Source: Tolypocladium sp. Sup5 PDA-1 (lineage: Eukaryota > Ascomycota > Sordariomycetes > Hypocreales > Ophiocordycipitaceae). From it: 64,000 bases of DNA. Shown here one piece after another: positions 1 through 11,636 of this stretch. The stretch lies in NCBI GenBank assembly GCA_000750105.3, contig JPHH03000059.1:62001-126000 (forward strand), written 5' to 3'. A program made the translations under genes and the position numbers. Position 1 is the first letter of the stretch. Every line of letters starts with the position of its first letter. Under the pieces are notes generated by a model that saw only the letters and a list, made by a program, of their open reading frames with translations, ran no database searches and was not told the origin of the DNA.

Positions 1-60
1 TATTTGGTACAAAGAAGACAAGACAACTATTACAGAACGCAGCAGAATCTTCGCCTAACA

Positions 61-1850
61 TCAACGGTACGTCGAGCGTCCAGGCATTCGCGCCGTGACA
101 TCCTCCAGGGGAACATATGCCGGGCAGTGGATGCCCAAGAGACAGTCGCCGTCCGCGCCCCGCGAGCAGATGAAATCGTCACTTTCGTTCGTAGTTGGCT
201 CCTCCATCGGAGACTTTGCTGGAATCCGTAAAAAGAAGATGGGCAGCGTCGTCAGCGCCAGGAACGCAGCCAGACACATGTACGGCAGCCCCATCCAGCC
301 ACTCTCCAGCTTCATGCCCTCGGAGAACAGCCCCGCCAACGCCGGGCCGGCGACCAGCGAACTGATGGCCTCCGTGATGCCGATCAAAGTCTGCAGCTTT
401 GACGTGTTGTGGGCGTCGACAAAGTTCGCGGCAAGGGAGCGGCACATGGGCGATAGTCCGGCGCCGAGCGTGTTGATGACGAGGCCGCCGATGACGAGCG
501 GTATGCTGTTGCCGGCGATGAGTAGGCAGCCCAGTGTCAGGAACACGGCAGATATTTGTGCAATGAGCCGGTCTTTGCCGGCCACGGATAGGCCTTTGAC
601 GAGGATCGGGGATAGGAGCAGCTTTGAAAGACCGGGCAGCACAAGAAGGAGGAGCAGGACGTTGACTGTGCCGCGCACGGAGAGGAGGTAGCCAGCGGAG
701 GCAAGCGACCAGTCGAACCGCTTGCTGACGTACTGCACGAAAAGCTGGCTCATCGCTATAGCAATCGGCACCGGTGCGAGAAACGTGGCGAGAACGATGA
801 CCAGGGCGGGCTGTCTCAGCATGGTAAAGCACGTTTTGAGCTGCTCGCCAGAGTGTCGCAGGTGTCGTCTGAGCATGGACCCCGTCGTGTCGTCCACCAG
901 CGGCTCCTCGTCCGGGTCTTCTTTTCTCGGGGGCAGCGTCTCGGGCACGAATATCATGGTGATGGCGGCGAGGAGCATGACACCGAAGCTGGCAAGGAAG
1001 GGGACCCATGGTGAGGTGACTTGCATGAGGCTTGACGAGACGACGGGCCCGACAAACACGCCCATGAGGCTTCCAAGCGAGACGGTGAGGAACCCTGATG
1101 CCCTGTGCGGCAGTTAGCAACAAGAATCGAGCTTGACATGCAACTGTGTGTGTGCACCTGGTGTCCTCGTTGGTCACGTCGGCCACGGCAGAGGAGAGCA
1201 CGGATATAATCACGCAGCTCCCGCCGCCGATGAAGACAAAGGCTGGCGAGAACAAGATCATGTGGATTGGCACTTTCTGCCCGAGGGCGAGAACGAGTCC
1301 GATCCATGCGGACGCGAGGGTGAAGCCGACGAGAGACATGAGTATGATGGGTTTGCGTCCGATTCTGTACAAAAGGGTCAGCCCATAATTCGCAGAACAC
1401 TTCGCGCCATTCGAGGAATTCAGGCAATCGCAACGCACTTGTCGGCCAGAGCACCATACGGAAAGGCGAGGAACAGTCCTTCACAAGTCAGCACTTCAGG
1501 AACATGCTAGTGGACCAGGATAGGAGAGACTCACCAACAATCGCCTCGAGCATGGACAGCCACCCGTTCAAATACGCCAACTTCGATTGCACCGCATCCG
1601 TCTTGCACAGCCGCCCGTCGACCGGCGAAGCATCCGCCTCTTTCACGCCGCTATCATAGTAGCGGCGGCAGATGTTGTCCTCGAGCAGCTGCGTCGAGGG
1701 TACGTTGCTCATCGTGCCCGAGAACGACAGGCAGAAGACCATGCAAGACAGGAGCAGAACAACGGTCCTGGGCTTGCGCGCCTGGAACCTCGACGTCGTG
1801 GCCGGCGGGTCGGCGTGGCCTCCGTGGAGGAGAGGCGTCGTCTCCTCCAT
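61..1850 (-). CDS. MFS transporter, 12-TM, four exons
   Basis: This is a plasma- or organelle-membrane secondary transporter of the major facilitator superfamily. Exons on the minus strand are 1850-1535, 1478-1439, 1364-1158 and 1102-61 (535 codons including stop, in frame). The first ATG opens with MEETTPLLHGG, a common N-terminus of fungal MFS proteins, followed by a first membrane helix. The 40-bp second exon joins to the third to restore the loop motif LADKIGRKPI, which is the G-x3-D-x2-GRK signature between helices 2 and 3. Further hydrophobic helices follow, with a charged central loop rich in D/E near residues 245-265, and a soluble cysteine-containing tail. The sequence style resembles the group often annotated as SLC46/folate-like or tetracycline-type transporters, but the substrate cannot be read from sequence. 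The stop lies 60 bp from the window edge. Confidence 0.85.
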
Positions 1851-3453
1851 GTTGACGGCTGGTGGTGCGAGTCGAGGAGCAGAGAAACCGCAAACAACCA
1901 CGGGCAACACGTTAAACAACGGGCATTGCGATGGGATCCTTTTTGGGCAACTTTGCTTTGATCAATCTCACAAAGTGACGCGTCCCAGCTACGGCAAGGG
2001 GCAGGATCCGAATCAATGATCCCTTTCCACGTCACGGCGTACGTGCGCCCGGGTACGGCGCCCCCGGGTACGGCTCCCATGGCCGCATCGGCGCATGCCA
2101 ACAGTCTCAAACAGGAGCCATTGTTGTTGGTTTCGGATTTCGAGATCGTCACTGGACGATCAACTGCGGTTGACAGCGCATCAGAAGGAGTTGCGGGCTG
2201 TGCCTGGGGAAATATGCCTTGGCCGGGTCAACTCGGCCCAGGCGTGCGCGACGATGGCATCACACGCAGGGAGATCGTGGAAGAACCGGCACGCCCGTCG
2301 GGCTTGGCCAGGGTCATCCGTTCGAGCCTTGAGTAGTAGCATCTCGCAATCATTCAGGGAGAGTTCTTGACGACTTGTTTGCTCTCGGCTTTGCAGTCGG
2401 CGCCGTTTACAAGTACCAGCTTTGGTGCGAAGCACGAGGTGCGGTGTAGGTGTAGGGGTGAGACTGGCTTCCTCTTTTGTTAGTGAACACGAAGAACACT
2501 GCGTAATATAAGGTAGGTAGGTACCTTAAGCAAGGTAAGGTACGCCGTGTCTGCACCGCCTGCTGGCGTCTGCATCAACGGGTCGTCAGTGTCCCTGCGT
2601 GGCTTTTGTCAGTCTGACCATTGATGAATCATGATTGATCCATGCCAGTCCACCCTCTTTAGTCTTCAACAGAGCCCTCGTCAAGGCCTCGAGAGGTCGG
2701 GGCCGCATCATCGGACGCGGTCGGCATTGGTAATTCTACCCAATGCATCCTCACGACAGGGCGAGAGGCATGTCACTCCAAGTAAGTTTACCGATGCTTG
2801 CTGGCTCGTTTCATGATGCGCGCATATGGCACCAACACCAACGTCAACGTCAACTCAACTTTATCACTATCCCGTCCCGCCAGCGGATTGGCTGCCACCG
2901 CTCCATGCCAGGCACCATCTGGTTTAAGGGAAATGATCGCCATTCACCAACCGCTAGGCGCGGGCCGATTCAGTGGCTCTACCCGACGGGGCGCCGTGCG
3001 TGATTGATGATTGTCCGCAAAGCCTATTCCGCCGTCAATGCCACCGTCCGAACAGCTGCTGCCTGGCGCAGGGCCTCGTCAAAGCGACCTGCGACGTTGC
3101 GCTGATTCATTGTCGGGCCGCGTCTACTTAAGCCGCTGGCGATGAACCCGTTTCCCTGCTGACTTACTCCCGTGCCGTTCTGTTTGCTCCCCAAGGAGTT
3201 TTTGCTTCAAACCGCCTTCAGTCATTCCAAACGTCGATCTCTCTGGGGATACAGTACCGGCATAGCCGTATTTGACTAACACGGCCCAACAAGCTCCCAC
3301 GAGTGTTTGCTGAACTGCCGTTGGCTTCCCAAGCCAACAACACGTTACACCACTCATTTCCCCAATTCTCCTTTCTAGAAATTCTTCGCTCTGTTCCCTA
3401 CCTTTTTCTCTCAGCGCAACTACCCTTTCTCTCAGAGCAAAGATCAGTAAAGG
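1851..3453. other. Intergenic region between MFS transporter and chitinase
   Basis: No convincing gene is seen in these 1.6 kb. It should hold the promoters of both flanking divergent genes. Visible features are a GGTAGGTAGGTACC-type run near 2510-2530, two copies of CCCGGGTACGGC at 2048 and 2063, and a pyrimidine-rich stretch at about 3355-3440 just before the chitinase start, as is typical of strongly transcribed fungal genes. Confidence 0.6.
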
Positions 3454-4751
3454 ATGCGTTCTTCCGCGCTTGCAGTTCTGGCTGCGGCCACCGCCGTCTC
3501 GGCTACGCCGCGATATGTCATGTACTTTGACCAGTAGGTGCTCTCCTCGAGGCAAACAGGGGTACAGTACCGGATTCTAATCCTCGCGTCTTTGTAGATG
3601 GCACAAGACGACCCTTCCAGGCAAGGATATAACCGCTGGCGTCAACTATGTCATCACCGCCTTTGCTCCGTCTACAACCTTCAACATTTGTGGCGCGTCC
3701 TACACTCCCTTCATGCCCGTAGACCAGGTCCGCGCCCTGTTCGACCGGGGAACCAAAGTGTGCATGGCCGTCGGCGGCTGGGGAGACACCGCCGGCTTCA
3801 GCACCGGCTCCGCCACCGATGCGACTCGCAAGAAATTCGCAAAGAACATCGCGAAGGCGGTGACGACCCTGGGCTACGACTGTGTTGGTGAGTGCCTTGC
3901 ATACCCTCTCATAGGCAGTACACCACGGCTAACGCAGCCAAAGACATCGACTGGGAGTACCCCGGCGGCAACGGCGAGGACTACAAGAGGGTCCCCAACG
4001 ACCAGAAGCAGGGGGAGATCATGGCGTTCCCGCTGCTCCTGGCCGAGATCAAGGCCGCCATCGGCGACAAGGAGCTCTCCATCGCCGTACCCGGCAAGGT
4101 GGGCGACATGATTGCCTTTAGCGCCGAGCAGGTGCCCAAGATTGACAAGGCCGTCGACTTTATCAACGTAAGTGCCTAGTCCCGCGTGCTGGTGCGTGCA
4201 AAGAACAAGACATCTGACGGCACCATCCTCAGATCATGACTTACGACTTGATGAACCGCCGCGACAACGGAACCAACCACCACAGCTCGGTCGAGGGCTC
4301 CAAGGCCACCGTCGAGACGTACATCCAGCGCGGCATGACGGCCCGCAAGATGAACCTCGGCTTCGCCTTCTACGCCAAGTTCTTCGAGACGGCCAACAAG
4401 TGCGACTCGCCCACCGGCTGCCCGACGGTGCTCATGGAAGGCCCCGACGGCGCCGACCTGGGCAAGCAGGGCGCCACGACGTTCGAGGTCGAGAGCTTCA
4501 ACACGGCCGAGTTCGCCAACGTGCTCAAGAACGGAAAGGCCGACACGCTCAAGGGCGGCCAGTGGTACTGGGACCCCAGCACCAAGAAGTACTGGACCTG
4601 GGACACGCCCGAGCACATCGCCCGGAAGTTTAACGAGATTGTCAAGGCCAAGAAACTCGGGGGCGCCATGGCCTGGAGCCTGGCGCAGGACAGCCACGAC
4701 TGGAGCCACGTCAAGGCCATGCGGGCTGGTATCAAGAGCCTGAGTTACTGA
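3454..4751 (+). CDS. Secreted GH18 chitinase
   Basis: This endo-acting chitinase of glycoside hydrolase family 18 cleaves beta-1,4-linked N-acetylglucosamine polymers outside the cell. Exons are 3454-3533, 3598-3887, 3944-4167 and 4233-4751 (371 codons including stop). The N-terminus is a signal peptide with probable cleavage after Ala17 (VSA/TP). Using the acceptor at 3942-3943 gives the catalytic motif DCVDIDWEYPG, matching DxxDxDxE with Asp121, Asp124, Asp126 and the acid/base Glu128. An alternative AG six bases upstream would insert two residues into the motif and is rejected. The substrate-groove motif MTYDLMN lies at the start of exon 4, and the tail has the expected GAMAWSLAQD strand. 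No chitin-binding or anchor domain is visible. Such enzymes act in cell-wall turnover, mycoparasitism or insect cuticle degradation; which applies here is unknown. Confidence 0.93.
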
Positions 4752-5092
4752 GAGCTGGTCAATCAGTGGCCCACCCCGTCGTCAGGGATCTGTCATTCTT
4801 TTTTTTCGTGTATATAGAGAGGCAGAGACAAGGTGGCTGAGATGGATTGAATCAGCATAAACATGTAAACCTGTGTGACTCGAGCGACAATGTGACTGCT
4901 CCCTTTCTGGAGATGTAGGAGATGAGTGTAAGTTGAAAAGACTCGGTGGTGTTAGTCCGGGAGTGTTGATCAATCCACAGTATCATTCACCGCCCGGCAG
5001 AATTTTCCAACATGCTTCACACCCCACGATCTCATCTCACTGAGCTTCATCAGTGAACACAGTCCATTCATCAAAGAACTTTCATAATCGCC
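4752..5092. other. Intergenic, chitinase 3' end to rrp45 promoter
   Basis: These 341 bp hold no gene. They contain a T-rich run (about 4798-4806) followed by TATATAGAG, which probably belongs to the chitinase 3' UTR, and then the short promoter of the exosome gene. Confidence 0.5.
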
Positions 5093-6035
5093 ATGCCTCG
5101 AGAAGCGGAGCCCTCTCTCGCCGAGAGAACCTTTGTGACCAAGGCCCTGGAGGAGGGGCTGCGCGTGGACAATCGCAAGTTTGACCAGTTCAGGCCACTC
5201 GAGCTCACCTTTGGCGATGAGTTTGGCGTCGTTGAAGTCCGGTGCGGCAAGACGAGGTACGGACGATGATGCGCTGCTGGTCTCTGTATGGACATCTCGC
5301 TAACCCACTGCACGCAGAGTCGCGGCCAAGGTCTCGGCAGAAGTGACGGTCCCCTTCGTCGACCGGCCCTTTGACGGCATCTTCAGCATCGCCTCCGAGC
5401 TCAGCCCCATGGTCGCCCCGTCCTTCGAGGTCAACCGTCCCACCGAGACCGAGGTGCTCCTCTCGCGGCTGCTCGAGAAGACGATCCGCCGCTCCGGCGC
5501 CCTCGACACCGAGTCGCTGTGCCTCGTCGCCGGCCAAAAGTGCTGGTCCGTCCGCGCCGACCTCCACGTCCTCTCCCACGACGGCAACCTCCTCGACACG
5601 GCCTGCCTCGCCGCCGTCGCCGCCCTGCGCCACTTCCGCAAGCCAGAGGCCAGCATGGAGGGCGAGGCCCTGACCGTCTACACCCCCCCCGAGCGCGAGC
5701 CCGTCGCCCTGAGCTGGCTGCACTCGCCCTTCTGCGTCACCTTTAGCTTCTTCGGCGACGACGGCGACACCGTGCTGCTCGACACCACCTGGCTCGAGGA
5801 GCAGCTGCGCGTCAGCAGCTGCACCTTCAGCCTCAACAAGCACGGCGAGATATGCCAAGTGTCCAAGCTCGGCGGGAGCGACATCGACGCGCCCATCTTC
5901 GTGCAGTGCGCGCAGACGGCGCTGAGCAAGTCAAAGGAGTTTACGGATCTGGTGGACAGGAAACTGGCAGAGGACGCCAAGCGGAGAGACAAGGGCGGGC
6001 TGATGGCGGAGCTTACGGCTGAAAACGAAAGGTAG
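5093..6035 (+). CDS. rrp45: Exosome complex subunit Rrp45 (RNase PH-like)
   Basis: This is a structural, non-catalytic RNase PH-fold subunit of the nine-member ring of the RNA exosome, the 3'-5' machine that processes and degrades RNA in nucleus and cytoplasm. Exons are 5093-5256 and 5318-6035 (294 codons including stop), close to the yeast Rrp45 length. The opening (FVTKALEEGLRVDNRKFDQF) and the GVVEVRCGKTRVAAKV strand are the typical start of EXOSC9/Rrp45 proteins. The second half has the RNase PH domain 2 pattern (LLDTACLAAVAALRHF). The C-terminus is short and charged. The gene converges with the Arf-like GTPase gene, with only 244 bp between the stops. Confidence 0.92.
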
Positions 6036-6106
6036 ACAAAATGTGGTTTTCTGGTTTGAGGCGCAATACGGTAGAACAAAAATGAGGCATGATGATACCC
6101 CCCCCC

Positions 6107-6112
6107 AATAAA
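6107..6112 (+). terminator. Candidate poly(A) signal of rrp45
   Basis: A perfect AATAAA lies 72 bases after the rrp45 stop, directly behind a run of nine C. Fungal poly(A) signals are degenerate, so this is only suggestive. Confidence 0.35.
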
Positions 6113-6279
6113 TGCTACAGCCCCGCGAGTGCTCCCGTGTTGGCCATGTAAAGACGATGGCTCGAAATCTATCCATCCAAGACGCCGTGCCAAACCCACG
6201 CACACGCATACGCAGACCAGAGAGTCGTAGCTCGTAAATCGCATCAAGGCGGGCCCGCCAGCCGCCGCGTCCCAGAGCG

Positions 6280-6977
6280 CTACCTCATGACGGGCGGCCG
6301 GGACTCCTTGTTCCACTGCACCCGCGTGCGCAACCAGTCAACGGCCTCCCTAACGCCATCGCCGGTCAAGGCGCTCATCGACAGCACCCTCGAGTCGCGG
6401 ATGGCGCCCGCCTTCTCGCCCTCCATGACCTTCTTCACCAGCCCCTCCTTGATGCGTATCGTCTCGACGCAGTCCTCCCTGTCCTGCTTGTTGGCCAGGA
6501 TCAGCAGCGGCACGCCCTCCGTCTCCGAGTGCTGCAGCACGTCCTCAAGGACCAGGCGGCACTCCTCGAGCCGGCCGCTGCTCTCGTGCTCGAGGGTGCC
6601 GTCGCCGATGTCGGTGCTGTCGATGATGAAGACAATGGCGTGGCAGCTGGCGTAGTAGCTCTGCCACAGGTTGCGCAGGGACAGCTGGCCGCCGACGTCC
6701 CACAGCTTGAGGTACATGTCGGGGAGGGTTATCGTCGAGACGTTCTGGCCGACCGTGGGGACCGTCTTGAGCTTGGGCTCGGGGGCGTTGGACAGGAAGA
6801 GAGACTTGACCTGCTCGTGGAAGGTGGTCTTGCCGGCATTGTCGAGGCCGAGGAGGATGACCGAGTATTCTGCGCGCTGGAGAGTTAGAGAGGTGACGTC
6901 TGGACGCTCGGGTGGCAGCGAAGCGGACCTTCTTTGCTCGTCGCATAGAGGTAGAGGCCCTTGGCGAGGTGGTACAT
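6280..6977 (-). CDS. arl3: Arf-related small GTPase, Arl3/ARFRP1 type
   Basis: This Ras-superfamily GTPase of the Arf family works at the trans-Golgi, where yeast Arl3 recruits Arl1 and golgins. Exons are 6977-6929 and 6869-6280 (213 codons including stop). Nucleotide-binding motifs are all present: P-loop GLDNAGKTT, switch II WDVGGQ, base recognition NKQD and SALTG. Position 2 is tyrosine (MYHLAKGLY), not the glycine needed for myristoylation. This is diagnostic of the Arl3/ARFRP1 branch, which is N-acetylated and binds Sys1. An insert after IIDSTD (GDGTLEHESSGR) is longer than in most Arf proteins. The intron starts with GTCCGC, a weak but valid donor. Confidence 0.92.
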
Positions 6978-7981
6978 TATTGTCGCTGTTGTTGCCTCCT
7001 CCGAGTTGCCAGGGCGAGCGTCGCGTTCATCGGGTGGTTGGAAACGAGTGTCTCGGTGTTGGGGTCGAGTTCTGACGGCTTGTTTGCGACTGTTTGTTGG
7101 CTGGAGTGGACGTTTGTGGATTGGCTGGCTGCGGCGCCGACGGTTGACGTTTGGGACAGAAGGACCCACCCAGGCGGGACGGCCCCGCTATGCCGACCCG
7201 GGCTTATGCTAGCCCACGAGGTAGAGCATAACGACGAAGTACTTCGTACAATGCGAAACGACCTGGGGAAACCCTTGCTATTACTTTGATTGAAGAAGCA
7301 TCTGTTGGGCAAATCACCTCTTAAGCGGCGTGCAACGTGGGGACGTAGTGGCTTGATAGACATCCGTGCAGGGTAGGTAGAGGCGCTGCCGACTTACATG
7401 CCCATTATCGCGGTTGAAGCCTTGCATAACTGACTGATCATCTGCAGGCAGCCATTACTGGCCTCTCAACAGGTGTGGGTGTTTTCTCTATGGGACGCTA
7501 GGTGATGAAGCTGCAAACCTTAGTATATGCCGGTATTTTCAGCGGCGCCCATGTCCATCACATAGGTATGGCTGGTGGCGTTACTTGATGATAGCAAACC
7601 AACAACTTGGCAACGCGGAACGCCGGAATCTGGTTAATGGAAGCCCACAAGCTCCCAGTTGGCCAAATTCAAAGAGGTAAACGCCTTGATTCCGCCCCTC
7701 AGCTGCAATGATTTGGAGCCCCAAAGGAATCCGCGTGGCTTGTACGGTAGCAAACAACGCAAGCTGCTTGCTGTGAGCACCGACCAAGAGAGAGGGCGGT
7801 TGCCTCGTTGCCTGTAGGCTGACTGCAGGATCACGGTTGCTGGCCAGTAAACGTACGCGGGGCTGCAGCCTCAAGTACATGGGCTGGGAGTACAAATAGC
7901 GCAGTGCCGTTTCCAACCTTGGCAACATATATCCCAAGTCATCCAATTTCTCCAATATCAAGATTTGAAAACCGAGCAAAG
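6978..7981. other. Divergent intergenic region, arl3 / DUF4139 gene
   Basis: No gene is seen in this 1.0 kb. It contains the 12-base palindrome CGAAGTACTTCG at 7235-7246. A TATATA-like stretch near 7926-7931 lies about 50 bases upstream of the DUF4139 start. Confidence 0.5.
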
Positions 7982-9895
7982 ATGGAGTCTGTTAACAAGG
8001 TCGAGTACAAGATCCGCGACCTCAACACTCGCTCAGTGACCCTGTTCCCAACCAGGGCTCAAGTCTCACGGGTGATCAAAGACGTTGATCTAAAGGTGAG
8101 TTCTGATAGTACAATCCCACTCGCTTTACACTAGAGAACAAGTCGTACGAAGTACTGACAAAACATCCAACAGCCAGGCACCAACAAAATTACCATCATT
8201 GGGATCAGCCCGACGGTCGACGAAGACTCCATCAAAGTCGAAGGAAGGGGCTCCTCGGCTATCATCACATATATTGCCGTAGAGTCCCTTCTAAGCCGCG
8301 GGATGTTTGAAGACGCCCACCCGGACTCAGATGACGACAAATCACACGGCGAAGATGAAAGTGAAGAGAACGAGGAGCATCAACGGCACGGGCCGGGGCT
8401 CCGTCGGGGGCGTCTACGGCCCGGGTCGGTCTGCATCACCATCGAGGCATCGCCTCCAAAGGCTGTCGACCCCGAGGCCGTGGACAAGTCCCCCACATGC
8501 GACCTGGTGCTGTCGTACGTCACCCGCGCAGCGAGCTGGATACCCAGTTACGACCTCCAGGTCTCCACGACCAACGCGACGGCGGCATTGTGCTTCGACG
8601 CGGAGCTCAGGAACTACACCTCGGAGACTTGGTCGAGCTGCAGAGTCTCTCTGTCTACGTCTCAAGAGACCTTTCCCGGTCTCGAAGACGCGGCGCACGT
8701 CCTCAACCCCTGGAAGATCAAGCTCGCGGCCAAAGGATCCGACTCGGAGAGCGATATCTTGCGCAGCCGCCGCGGCAAGATGAAAAGCCGTGAGCGGCAG
8801 GACTACGAGTTGCAGCTGCTTCTCCTCGAGCAGCAGAATAATAAGAGGAAATGGATGCAGGCACACGAAGAAGAACCGCAAATACAGCAACCAATACAAC
8901 AAGCGCCAATCCAGGCAACGCAGATCCAGCAGAATGCACCTGGAACCACTCGAGGGGGTGTCTTCGGCGTTGTTGTCGTATCGGATTCAGCGATTGCTCC
9001 GCACCAGAGGCCTTCTACCGCGCAGAGAGCCGGGACTGTTAGGTCTTCCGCTCCCAGCGCTGGCTTTGGCTCTGCTGCCCCGTACGCGTCTGGAGTCGTC
9101 CAAGACGGCTTCGGTGCCGATGAGGCAACCCTGGCACCCTTCCCCGACTTTGAGCAGAACTTCAACTTCGAAGAGTCTCTCATCGAAAAGGGCGGCCTCA
9201 CCACTAACTATGAAATCCCCGGCCTTAATACGCTGGCTACCAAGTCCACCTCTAAGCAGCGCATGGCCCGCCTGAAGTTTGCCAACATCTCCTTCAGCCA
9301 CACTGTCGTGGCCAAGTACAAGCACGTCGCCAGCCTCAAAGCCGAGCTCAAGAACAGCAGCAAGCTCACCCTTCTTCGGGGTCTGGCCGGCCTCACACTC
9401 GACGGCAGCTTCATGGGCCGGACGACGCTGCCGCGCTGCAGTGCCGGCGACTACTTCAGCCTGGGCCTCGGAGCCGATCCCACCATCAAGGTCACCTATC
9501 CCAATCCCGACGTCCGACGGACCACTACCGACATCCTCAGTAAGGAGGACAGTTCCATATACGTCCGCACGGTGACGCTGCACAACACACTGGCGTCGGC
9601 GGGCAAGCCGGTGTCGATCCTCGTGCGGGATCAAATTCCGGTGTCGGAAGACGAGCGCCTGCGCGTCGAGCTCCTGAACCCGTGTGCCGTCTCCATTGAT
9701 GGCCCTGGCGTCGCTGCTGGAGATCCGGGGCGGGATACCAGGCAGGATACGGGTTGGGGTGAGGCCACGGCAACGCTGAAGAAGGGCGGCGAGGTCAACT
9801 GGCAGGTAAGCCTAAATGCCGGTAAGGCTGTCCGTCTGGCGCTGGAGTATGCCGTGGTTCTTCCAACAGGAGATGCCGCGGTCCAGTACTGGTAA
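7982..9895 (+). CDS. DUF4139/DUF4140 (mucoidy-inhibitor A-like) protein lacking the central coiled coil
   Basis: The function of this fungal family is unknown. Exons are 7982-8095 and 8174-9895 (612 codons including stop). Residues 1-85 match the N-terminal DUF4140-like strand domain (LFPTRAQVSRVIKDVDLKPG followed by an ITIIGISP strand). From about residue 160 the DUF4139 domain begins (LVLSYVTRAASWIPSYDLQV, then a SETWSSCRVSLSTSQ stretch) and continues to the C-terminus, interrupted by a Q-rich, low-complexity segment at about residues 270-340. Family members I know carry a long charged coiled coil of roughly 200 residues between the two domains. Here only an acidic linker of about 45 residues joins them. 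The frame stays open, so it is an intact shortened protein, a pseudogene in progress or a mis-assembly. The final codons before the stop read TACTGGTAAGA, which could also be a donor site leading to a further exon. Confidence 0.75.
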
Positions 9896-10622
9896 GACGA
9901 GGGTCTACGACGGGAAGCCTGTCGCAATGTACCGGTCGTCTCCTTCGTAGGAGACGGGCAACAGACCACGACGATTCGACAACAGCACAGAGTCGGGTGA
10001 ATTATCAAAGGGACTTCGTGAGGTACACATTAGTGCTTCTCTATTACCATCAGTTTGTAGCCCTTTGCTCTTCAGAATACTTTTAGCAATCCTTGAGCTT
10101 CTCCAGGGCGCCCTCAAGCTCGCGTGCGCTAGTCCTCGATGCTAGTTCAAAGCTATCTGAAAGAATTAGACTTTCAGAGGATGGTACATGGTTGTAGAAA
10201 CTTACCGCCAGGACTTCCATCGAGCGTTATGGCGTGCCAGTTGCCTCAGAGCCAGAGCGTAGCGGGACTGACATCGCCGTTGGGCTGACGGGGCAGATCT
10301 CGATGGATATCGACCCGGCGAAACGGAAAATTCTCCGTCACGTATTAATGAAAACGTAAAATGGTCCATCTCGAAAGCGAGACTTGCTGTGGCAAAGTGT
10401 TGTGACTTGTGCGCCTCTTCAGGCCAGCTCTGTGCAGACGTAGGAACCTTAGGAATAGGGCCGCATTGGCAGGCACAGCATAGAAGGTCTCAAAAGGGGC
10501 TGCAGAACAACCACAGTGATCGTGGGATAAGCGCCGGGGGATGCGATGAGATCCAAGATGGGTGGTTCTGCTTTACTCTGCTCATGCAGGGCGAGCCGCC
10601 AGGTGGCCAAGCCTGGGTCACC

Positions 10623-10640
10623 CCACGGAGTACTCCGTGG
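10623..10640. repeat. Perfect 18-bp palindrome containing ACGGAGTACTCCGT
   Basis: The sequence CCACGGAGTACTCCGTGG is its own reverse complement. Its core, TACGGAGTA or TACTCCGTA with small variations, recurs elsewhere in the intergenic DNA of this window. It could be a binding site for a dimeric regulator or a dispersed sequence element; nothing here tells which. Confidence 0.6.
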
Positions 10641-11550
10641 TTAAGGTAACTTACATAGGTATCTAAGCCTACAGGAATGTTCCGTTCCGGTCATGGTCCC
10701 TCATGCATCTCCGCCGGCATCAAGTCTACCACAGCGAAGCACCTCGCTCTACTTGAAGTTGTGGTTGGCCGAGGGAGACTTCACGGGAGCAGAACCCATC
10801 ACCCGCAAGCGACGCCGGCTGCAGCTCCGGCTCAGGAGGCCATCGCGATGGGCGACGAAGCCGGCGTTGGTCCTGCTCAGTGCCAGGTACCGAATCGAGC
10901 CGCGCGTGGTGAAATGGCGGCATCGAATGGGGGAAGAAAGGGCCGCCGACTCTGGAGCATTTTGTCCTGCAGGCTTCGGTAATAGTGGCAGACAACCGCC
11001 CGGCCAATGTCCTAGGGCGGGCTTTTGGGACGTGTAAGTCAGTGCCTTGGGCGCGCGCGTTTGCTGTCGCAGCTCTCGAATGTACTGGCACCAGATGCAT
11101 CATGCCCAAATAATAGTACGCGGATTGACTCGACTCAAGACGCATGAGGGAAAGGGACAACTTTTCTAGGGCTGAAAGCAGTCAGCCCTGCTGGTATTAT
11201 GTTTGCGGCGGAAAGAGATCGTGGCGTTTTGCTCCGGCACGTCCGCACCCAGAGTCCACGACTATGACGCCCACGACAGCTGCCAGCCACAGGGACATTT
11301 TGGGTGAGCGCGGATCAGCGGGAGTCGGCGCAAAAATAGCACAACGGCCAATCGACTCTCGGAAAGCTTCTTTTCCGGACGGTGCGAAGATGGACCCGGA
11401 AGCGGGCGATCCTCGATCCTCCAGTCCTGAGTCGTCATAGTGTCGGGATGGAGGCGTCAATGTGTGATCATAGACTTTTCTACGGATACGGACTACATGG
11501 CGTGCGTTCCATGATAAATCATGGGAACAGGCAGCGGGCTGAGGTGGACT

Positions 11551-11560
11551 AGATAAAAGG
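11551..11560 (+). promoter_or_regulatory. TATA-like element of the lsdA-like gene
   Basis: AGATAAAAGG lies about 80 bases before the ATG, a normal place for a fungal TATA element that fits a regulated gene. No experimental support is possible here. Confidence 0.35.
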
Positions 11561-11636
11561 CCTGGCTGCTCTTCACCCAGACAGCGGGAAGCTCGAGACC
11601 AACCGCCTACACAAGTACAATCGAGTTTTGGCCACC

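Larger units (their letters stand above)
9896..11636. other. Gene-free intergenic region upstream of the lsdA-like gene
   Basis: These 1.74 kb contain only short, compositionally random reading frames and no recognisable domain. A perfect 18-base palindrome sits at 10623-10640. The last 100 bases hold the lsdA-like promoter. Confidence 0.55.

Noticed and set aside
179..1438. 419-codon minus-strand frame overlapping the MFS gene in another frame
   Set aside because: It shares only one exon in frame and then shifts into a low-complexity Arg/His translation; the spliced MFS frame restores known motifs.
3930..3937. Alternative acceptor GCAG in the chitinase third intron
   Set aside because: It adds two residues between Val123 and Asp124 and breaks the DxxDxDxE spacing; the acceptor six bases further gives the exact motif.
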